Below, piece after piece: positions 1-4,678 of a DNA stretch of 5,909 nt. The DNA comes from Prevotellaceae bacterium (lineage in GTDB: Bacteria > Bacteroidota > Bacteroidia > Bacteroidales > UBA932), in assembly GCA_031284065.1 (NCBI GenBank), contig JAITAP010000027.1:1-5909 (forward strand). The letters are read 5' to 3'. The notes under the pieces were generated by a model. It ran no database searches and was not told where the DNA came from. It worked only from the letters and a program-made list of their open reading frames with translations. The position numbers were made by a program, and so were the translations under genes. Numbering within the stretch: position 1 is the first letter of the stretch; each line of letters opens with the position of its first letter.

Positions 1-401
1 TTCATTAAAACCATCGCGCGGTTTGAATTCCAACCCTTCGACGAAGTCATATCGGTGCAGACCATGTAGAATGTCTTGCCGTCTTCCGCGCGAAGAATAT
101 GCGGGTCGCGCACTCCTCCTGTCGAGCTGATTGCCTTTGAGTCAATCACCGGCTGGTTGTTATTCAATGCGCGGTAGCTGTAGCCGTCGCGGCTTACGGC
201 AAAGCAAATCGCCTCTTCCTCCACCCTGTTGCCCTTGAAGTAGGCGAAAAGATAGCCAACGTAGTCCTTTTCCTGCGGAATTTCTTGCGCCGAAAGATTG
301 CCGAACGCAAAGGCAAGACACAAAATCGTCGTCATAAACCTGTTAGGTTTTTGAAGCTTAACAGGTTCTACTGCTGAAAAAACTCTTTCTAATGTATTCA
401 T
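1..401 (-). CDS. Secreted glycoside hydrolase family 43-like protein, N-terminal part (runs off the left edge)
   Basis: The frame is open from an ATG at 401 to the window edge (133 codons, 3' end missing). GH43 enzymes are five-bladed beta-propellers that hydrolyse arabinofuranosides, xylosides or galactans. The visible part has a signal peptide core (TTILCLAFAFGNLSAQ, residues 24-39), then a first-blade segment (GYLFAYFKGN, 49-58; AICFAVSRDGYSYRALN, 64-80) and the motif GGVRDPHILRAEDGKTFYMV (95-114). Asp99 in RDP fits the GH43 general base; the other two catalytic acids lie outside the window. The start is uncertain. ATG 401 sits 15 bases after the GH97 stop, but its first 22 residues are not signal-like and overlap a palindrome. 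ATG 335 starts at the hydrophobic core but lacks a basic n-region, whereas the longer form supplies KPNR just before it. It is the last visible gene of the GH30-GH97-GH43 operon. The family call is from motifs only; substrate unknown. Confidence 0.78.
   Translation of the reverse strand, partial: MNTLERVFSAVEPVKLQKPNRFMTTILCLAFAFGNLSAQEIPQEKDYVGYLFAYFKGNRVEEEAICFAVSRDGYSYRALNNNQPVIDSKAISSTGGVRDPHILRAEDGKTFYMVCTDMTSSKGWNSNRAMVLM
337..367. repeat. Palindromic repeat at the GH43 5' end
   Basis: AACCTGTTA (337-345) and TAACAGGTT (359-367) are perfect inverted repeats. The stem extends inward to 350/354 if two wobble pairs (346-358 and 348-356) are allowed in plus-strand RNA; in the minus-strand mRNA these are C-A mismatches. 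Both differences are transitions from a perfect 14-bp palindrome. I recall very similar AACCTGTTAGGTTT/AAACCTAACAGGTT elements between genes in Bacteroidota, so this looks like a slightly decayed copy. It is unusual in lying inside the GH43 frame if translation starts at 401, or directly before the alternative ATG at 335. Confidence 0.7.
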
Positions 402-416
402 ACTTTTAATTATAAT

Positions 417-2396
417 TTAACTACCCGTTAGCGCCACTCCGCCATTTTCCTGAATTTCAATTGTCGCTTCATTATTCTTTGGCAATTTAATGGTTTCCAT
501 TTTCGGTAAAAGCCCCTTTTCGTCAGTGTATTTTATCAGGTTTTTACCCGTCAGGAAGTCAAGCTTCAGGGTCAGCTTCTTCGGCGATTTATCGGCGTTG
601 ATAGCGGCAATGTACCATTTTTCGCCGCTACGCCGCGCCAAAACGACGTATTTGCCCGGATAACCGTCGAGGAAAACCGTTTCGTCCCAAATAGTGGGAA
701 TGGTTTTCATAAAGTCAACTTCAAAAGCGGGCTGCTCGGTAAGGTTGTTGGGCGCGAGGGCAAACATCTGCACGGCATTTTGGAACAAGACCGCCGTGGC
801 GAGCTGGAAAATATCGCCTGTTTTTCTCGTAGTTCCGCCGTTGTTGCCGCGGTTAAGGCGTTTGTTGAGCAGCACTCCGCCAAACTCCATACTGCCCACA
901 GCATTGCGAATGAAAGGGTGCAGGCAGGCGTTAAAAGCCTCGTTGTTGCATGAATGTTGCGTGAAAATCAGATTTTCGGAGGCCAGAACAGCCTCGCTGC
1001 CCACGTAGTTCGGGTACATTCGCTCCCAGCCGCGCGGCAGGGTTGTACCGTGAAAAATCACCATCAAGCCGTAGTCGTTGGCGTCGGAGAGAATGTCTTC
1101 GTACAGGCGCATCGTTTCCTGCTTGTCGCCGCCGAAAAAATCAACTTTTATCCCCTTTACGCCCATTTTTTGCAGCCATGCCATTTCTTTTTTACGCTCA
1201 ACAGCAGCGTCCATTTTTCCTTTGGGGCCTTGCGGCGCGTCGTTCCAAAACCCGTTGGAGTTGTACCATACGAAAGGCGACACGCCTTTACCTTTGCAGT
1301 ATTGAAGCAACTCCTCCATTTTTGCGTAGCCGAGATTTTTGTCCCACAGCGCATCAATGAGTATAAATTCATAGCCCAAGTCCGCCGCAAAGTTCACGTA
1401 GGTAATCTGGTCGGCAAAGTTCATACTCTCGTCCTGCCACATAATCCAGCTCCACGTCCCGCGCCCGAAGCGATAGCTGTATTTCGGCTCGTAAAGCGGC
1501 TGCACGAGGTCAAACATCACAGTTGTTTCCACAATGGGTTTCAGCTTGTCTGCAAGGGTAATGGTACGCCAAGGCGTTTGCGCGGGCAGCAACATCGATG
1601 GAGAAACGCTTCCGGCGCCGTTGTTTTCGAGCGGCTGGGGAAAAGCGATGGTGTAAAGCCCGTCGGCAGCGCCTTCGCTCAAGCGAGAACCGCAGTATCG
1701 GGACGAAACGCCGGTTTCGGAAAGTAAAACCCAAATTTCTTCCCGTTCTCCTTTGGAGAGATAAAGCGGAACTTTGAACAGCGCCGGAAAAGTAAATCCA
1801 ACGCCATACTTTGAGGGCGTCCCCAACGGCGCATCAACGGCATATTCTTCCTCGTAGGATGGCTTTGAGTGATGCCAGCCGCTGAGCGCAGTTGCCTGTG
1901 GAGTGAGGAAAGCGGTTGTTTTTTCCGGAAAATTAAACCCGGACAACTCGCGCTCTACCGTAATGTTCGCAATATCGGATGTTTGAGGAATACGGTAACA
2001 AAACGCTACGTTGTTGTTGCTTACGCGAAAAACGACGTCAATACGCTGACGCTGCGGATTTTCGAAAGTACAGGCAAGTTCGTTTGCTTCGTAAGAAATA
2101 TTGCTCTTTTTTGCACGGTTGAGCGTGTATTTCTCGCTGATTTGCTGCGTTTGGTGTGAAATAAATTTCAACTCGCCGTACAAATTGCCCCGCGTTGTCG
2201 CAAGCCCCAGCGGTGAGCGTTCCAGCGCCTCTCGACCTTTGTAATCTACTGCATAAAACGGGCTTCCTTTTTCTTCAAAAACTCTTACCTGCAACAGATT
2301 GTCGGGCGAAGATAGCGTAACTTTGTTTTCCTGCGCCGACAAAGCGAAAAACGAAAGCTGAGAAAGAAAAAATAATATAAACAGTTTCTGTTTCAT
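417..2396 (-). CDS. Secreted GH97 glycoside hydrolase, probable retaining alpha-galactosidase type
   Basis: A 659-residue protein, the usual GH97 length. I start it at ATG 2396 (MKQKLFILFF), which gives a standard signal peptide ending at ALSAQ|E; an in-frame ATG at 2447 would add 17 unlikely residues. After the signal come the N-terminal beta-sandwich (about 24-290), a TIM barrel (about 300-560, with GRGTWSWIMWQDE at 311-323 and YEFILIDALWD at 342-352), and a C-terminal beta domain. Asp419 in GIKVDFFGGD fits the nucleophile of the retaining branch. YPNYVGSEAVLASEN (461-475) holds Glu468 and Glu474, spaced by six like the calcium ligand Glu526 and acid Glu532 of SusB. Asp419 to Glu474 is 55 residues, the same as Asp415-Glu470 recalled for the B. 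thetaiotaomicron GH97 alpha-galactosidase. The position matching the SusB base Glu508 is Gly450. So alpha-galactosidase (possibly another alpha- or beta-configured sugar) is preferred over alpha-glucosidase. Likely periplasmic, middle gene of the operon. Confidence 0.92.
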   Translation of the reverse strand: MKQKLFILFFLSQLSFFALSAQENKVTLSSPDNLLQVRVFEEKGSPFYAVDYKGREALERSPLGLATTRGNLYGELKFISHQTQQISEKYTLNRAKKSNISYEANELACTFENPQRQRIDVVFRVSNNNVAFCYRIPQTSDIANITVERELSGFNFPEKTTAFLTPQATALSGWHHSKPSYEEEYAVDAPLGTPSKYGVGFTFPALFKVPLYLSKGEREEIWVLLSETGVSSRYCGSRLSEGAADGLYTIAFPQPLENNGAGSVSPSMLLPAQTPWRTITLADKLKPIVETTVMFDLVQPLYEPKYSYRFGRGTWSWIMWQDESMNFADQITYVNFAADLGYEFILIDALWDKNLGYAKMEELLQYCKGKGVSPFVWYNSNGFWNDAPQGPKGKMDAAVERKKEMAWLQKMGVKGIKVDFFGGDKQETMRLYEDILSDANDYGLMVIFHGTTLPRGWERMYPNYVGSEAVLASENLIFTQHSCNNEAFNACLHPFIRNAVGSMEFGGVLLNKRLNRGNNGGTTRKTGDIFQLATAVLFQNAVQMFALAPNNLTEQPAFEVDFMKTIPTIWDETVFLDGYPGKYVVLARRSGEKWYIAAINADKSPKKLTLKLDFLTGKNLIKYTDEKGLLPKMETIKLPKNNEATIEIQENGGVALTGS

Positions 2397-2449
2397 TTGT
2401 TGAGATTTATTGATTAATATACTCTTATTGACCAAATTAATTCGCATTG

Positions 2450-3934
2450 TTAATTAGCGGACACATTTTGAAAAGTGTTTAACGAATGGGGCTGAAGCCG
2501 GACGTTCAGGTAACGATTGCCGAGCTTTACGGACAAGTCTTTTCTTTCGTCGTTGAAATTACCGGCGATAACCACATATTTCCCCTGTGGAGTGGCAAAA
2601 ACCAGCACGGGCGTGTTGTTTTCCTTTGCATCGCGATAGCCCAGCAGCCGCGCTCCGGACGCGACATATTGCGTATAATGCCTTACGGCGTAATATTCCG
2701 GCGTGAGTGTCGCCGTTTTCTCTGTGGAATTAACACGAATAAGCGCGTTTTGCTTCCACCCCCAAGCGCTCATTCCCTGATCGCACAGGATTACGTTCCA
2801 GAAAGTATATTCGTCGCAGCCGTTACTCAGGTAATGATTAATCAGCCCGAAAGTGTGCTCGGCCGCTTTCCAGTCGAAGCTGCCCCAGCCACATTCGCTC
2901 TCGGTTTGTACATACTTGTAGTGCGGATATTTTTCGCGAATACGAGGCAGAATTTGCCCTCCCTCCCATTGGAAGCCAACGCCCTGTATAGATTGCGGCA
3001 TACGCGGGTCGGAGAGAATCCGGTCGATAATATCGAAGCGGTTGGTGTTGACAGTTCCCAAGTAGAGCGCAACATCGGGGTGATGCTGCTTCAATGCCGG
3101 CGCAAGATATTCGACGTTGAAGCGTATCGTTCCTTCCGGCGTCCATGCACACCCCGGATAGACAGTGTAGCTGTATGCCTCGTTTTGGTACATTGCCATC
3201 GTAATGGGAATATTTTCGGCCTTGTAGGCGTCAATGAATTTGCAGAAATAGTGCGCGTATGCTTGCAGGTAGCGCGGGTCTTGAATAAAATAATCGTTGA
3301 CCGCAAGCTGTTGAGGAAAATAGCGGCTATCCGTTTCTTTGCTGTCTTCAAAAAGCGCTACGTCCGATAGCGGCGACATCGTATTGTACTTTTCGCTGCT
3401 CCGACATGAATAGTAGTGGTTGATTTTCATCCACGCCGGCGGCGACCATGGAGAAATCCAGAAAGTCATCGACGGGTTATACTTCTGGGCGGATTTAATA
3501 AACGGAATAATCGCTTGCCGGTCGTGGTCAATGCTGAAATATTTTAGCTGAAAATCACCCGAAACTTCGTCGCAACTGTACCAGTCGTGCGCGTAGTCGT
3601 TTGCATTCATCGGGATGCGTCCCATTGAAAACCGCAATTCTCCTTCGAGTGAAAATATTTGCTCCAAAAGCGCCTCGCGCTCTTCGTCCGGCAGTATGTT
3701 CAAGGCATGCCATCCCAATTCGTTGAAGCATGTTCCCCAACGTTTGAATATTAACAGATTTTCGTTGCCGCTTATCTCCAGCGCCGGGGTTGTCGCCGCT
3801 TTTTTCTGCAAGGCTACGGAGGACTGTTTCCACGTGCTGCCGGCTGTGCTGCTGACCCATACAAACGACTGTGCCCACATTGCCGGAGCTAAGATGGTGA
3901 GAACCCCAAGTGATAAAAGTGTTTTTTTCATCAT
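2450..3934 (-). CDS. Secreted GH30 glycoside hydrolase
   Basis: A 494-residue protein. I choose ATG 3934 (MMKKTLLSL); ATG 3931 is equally possible, and a TTG at 3940 is less likely. The signal peptide ends near AMWAQ (18-22) with no lipobox, so the product is exported and soluble. The catalytic (beta/alpha)8 domain shows FKRWGTCFNELGWHAL (63-78), RIPMNANDYAHDWYS (106-120) and FWISPWSPPAWMK (158-170). MAMYQNEAYS (247-256) has the acid/base Glu252, and YVQTESECGWGSF (341-353) the nucleophile Glu345. WNVILCDQGMSAWGWKQN (379-396) is a typical late-barrel segment. The last 70 residues form the side beta-sandwich that GH30 enzymes build around the barrel. The acid/base motif reads NEA instead of the common NEP. 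GH30 members cleave beta-glucosylceramide, beta-1,6-glucan, beta-1,6-galactan, xylan or fucosides; the subfamily cannot be settled here. First gene of the operon: 53 bases precede the GH97 ATG, and a broken GH97 fragment lies 25 bases upstream. Confidence 0.92.
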   Translation of the reverse strand: MMKKTLLSLGVLTILAPAMWAQSFVWVSSTAGSTWKQSSVALQKKAATTPALEISGNENLLIFKRWGTCFNELGWHALNILPDEEREALLEQIFSLEGELRFSMGRIPMNANDYAHDWYSCDEVSGDFQLKYFSIDHDRQAIIPFIKSAQKYNPSMTFWISPWSPPAWMKINHYYSCRSSEKYNTMSPLSDVALFEDSKETDSRYFPQQLAVNDYFIQDPRYLQAYAHYFCKFIDAYKAENIPITMAMYQNEAYSYTVYPGCAWTPEGTIRFNVEYLAPALKQHHPDVALYLGTVNTNRFDIIDRILSDPRMPQSIQGVGFQWEGGQILPRIREKYPHYKYVQTESECGWGSFDWKAAEHTFGLINHYLSNGCDEYTFWNVILCDQGMSAWGWKQNALIRVNSTEKTATLTPEYYAVRHYTQYVASGARLLGYRDAKENNTPVLVFATPQGKYVVIAGNFNDERKDLSVKLGNRYLNVRLQPHSLNTFQNVSAN

Positions 3935-3959
3935 ATTCAATGAATTTTTACGTTATAAT

Positions 3960-4109
3960 TTACTGCATAAACGGGCTTCCATTTTCTTCAAAAACCCTTA
4001 CCTGCAACAGATTGTCGGGCGAAGATAGCGTAGCTTTGTTTTCCTGCGCCGACAAAGCGAAAAACGAAAGCTGAGAAAGAAAAACGATTGCCGATAGTTT
4101 GTGTTTCAT
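3960..4109 (-). pseudogene. Truncated, frameshifted duplicate of the GH97 gene 5' end
   Basis: The frame from ATG 4109 gives a 49-residue product whose residues 10-46 match GH97 residues 10-46 except for Val26Ala and Lys43Asn. At DNA level 3961-4084 aligns with 2247-2371 with three substitutions and one deleted A in the run at 3969-3971 (four A in the intact gene, 2255-2258). The deletion changes the frame so that it ends GSPFMQ-stop at 3960-3962. Similarity extends weakly to about 3953 and upstream into the leader (CAATAAATCT before both ATGs). It retains a full signal peptide and could still be translated into a small exported peptide, but has no catalytic part. It is either a remnant of a second GH97 gene or a partial duplication. 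It sits between the repeat array and the GH30 start, so it may now serve only as leader sequence. Confidence 0.88.
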
Positions 4110-4130
4110 AAGATTTAGATTTATTGGTTT

Positions 4131-4228
4131 GTCCACGAATTTTTTTTGTCCACGAATTACACGAATTAGCACGAATATTTTTTTGTCCACGAATTGCACG
4201 AATTTTTTGTTTACGAATTTCACGAATT
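4131..4228. repeat. CACGAATT-type short direct repeat array
   Basis: ACGAAT occurs eight times in 93 bases, beginning at 4135, 4152, 4161, 4171, 4189, 4198, 4213 and 4222. Steps are 9-10 bases within a group and 15-18 between groups. GTCCACGAAT recurs at 4131, 4148 and 4185, joined by T-runs of 6-8 bases. On the minus strand this reads as repeated ATTCGTG(G) with A-tracts. Frames through it (such as KFVQFVDKK) are products of the repeat, not protein. I recall similar ATTCGTG repeats between genes in Bacteroidota and some other phyla. Units are too short and irregular for CRISPR. Confidence 0.8.
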
Positions 4229-4255
4229 ATATAACGTCCAATAAATAATTACAAA
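4224..4255 (-). promoter_or_regulatory. Weak Bacteroidota-type promoter candidate for the hydrolase operon
   Basis: On the minus strand TTTG (4255-4252) is followed after 20 bases by TATAATTC (4231-4224). The Bacteroidota sigma-ABfr pattern is TTTG, 19-21 bases, then TAnnTTTG; the second box here matches only four of six fixed positions, although it contains TATAAT. Transcription would start near 4217, giving a leader of about 280 bases that carries the repeat array and the GH97 fragment. AT-rich sequence makes chance matches likely. Confidence 0.27.
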
Positions 4256-4280
4256 TTTCGCAAGTGTATTTTGGGTTTAC

Positions 4281-4445
4281 CACATCCCGTAGGGATGTGT
4301 CGCTCGGTAGAAAATATCGTTTCCACCTCGCAACCGGCATTCCGTAGGAATGCCACCTGAATATTTTTGGGCGCATTCCTAACGGAATGCGTTGTGATTG
4401 ATGTATTTACCATTTCTACCGAGCGACTCATTCCTACGGAATGAG
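4281..4445. repeat. Composite palindromic element: four small hairpins inside a 14-bp inverted repeat
   Basis: Four units each have perfect 8-bp arms and a 3-4 base loop: CACATCCC-GTA-GGGATGTG (4281-4299), GGCATTCC-GTA-GGAATGCC (4336-4354), CGCATTCC-TAAC-GGAATGCG (4372-4391) and CTCATTCC-TAC-GGAATGAG (4427-4445). The first is followed by TCGCTCGGTAGAAA (4300-4313), and the last is preceded by its exact reverse complement TTTCTACCGAGCGA (4413-4426), so the whole block is an inverted structure with hairpins at both ends. Arms differ between units while the ATTCC/GGAAT core is kept, as in REP-like repeats mobilised by REP-associated tyrosine transposases. No transposase or target duplication is visible. 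In the lipoprotein-GH30 gap it may also stop read-through or fold as RNA in either orientation. Confidence 0.85.
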
Positions 4446-4589
4446 AAGACAAAAACGCTGATTTTTATTACTCTATAAAACAAAATCATTGTAATGTATT
4501 CATATTTAATTAATTAGACAACCTGTAAAAGTTGAGTACTTTAATTGACAATCATAACTGTAATTATTTATTGTAATCTATATAGCTTC
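4446..4589. other. AT-rich intergenic spacer without a recognisable gene
   Basis: This stretch between the palindromic element and the lipoprotein terminator is strongly AT-rich and has no credible reading frame. Its one notable feature is AATGTATTCATA at 4493-4504, identical to 391-402 over the start codon of GH43; here the minus-strand frame stops after five codons. No clear TTTG/TAnnTTTG promoter pair was found. Confidence 0.6.
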
Positions 4590-4669
4590 AAAAAAAAGCC
4601 CCCCGGCATTTTAAGCAAGTTTTTTCACCGCGCGGGGTCGCCTGTCCGGTTGGTGGCTGTCGGGGGGCT
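4590..4669 (-). terminator. Intrinsic terminator of the lipoprotein gene, with a long apical loop
   Basis: Read on the minus strand, AGCCCCCCG (4669-4661) pairs perfectly with CGGGGGGCT (4605-4597) and is followed by a T-run (eight A at 4590-4597 on the plus strand, the last shared with the stem). It begins nine bases after the lipoprotein stop codon. The 55 bases between the arms are far longer than a normal terminator loop and may fold further (a CACC/GGTG pairing is possible). Strong stem, T-run and position make the call solid; the reason for the long insert is unknown. Confidence 0.8.
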
Positions 4670-4678
4670 AAGCTCCGT

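Noticed and set aside
954..1727. Plus-strand open frame of 257 codons opposite GH97
   Set aside because: It lies entirely antisense to a well-supported GH97 gene and its product shows no recognisable motif.
2397..2447. Upstream ATG at 2447 for GH97
   Set aside because: It would put 17 polar residues before a complete signal peptide and begin three bases from the GH30 stop; the homologous copy also diverges upstream of the ATG equivalent to 2396.
2486..3370. Plus-strand open frame of 294 codons opposite GH30
   Set aside because: It is the mirror of a coding region with both catalytic motifs intact; the antisense product looks like no known family.
3935..3940. TTG start for GH30
   Set aside because: Two ATG codons at 3934 and 3931 follow at once and give a standard MKK signal peptide.
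4110..4223. N-terminal extension of the frame that contains the GH97 fragment
   Set aside because: The residues (KFVNKKFVQFVDKK and similar) come from the CACGAATT repeat array, so ATG 4109 with a proper signal peptide is preferred.
4131..4445. CRISPR array
   Set aside because: Repeat units are short and irregular, spacers are not of even size, and no cas gene is present.
4249..4452. Minus-strand open frame of 67 codons
   Set aside because: It runs through the palindromic element and merely translates the repeats.
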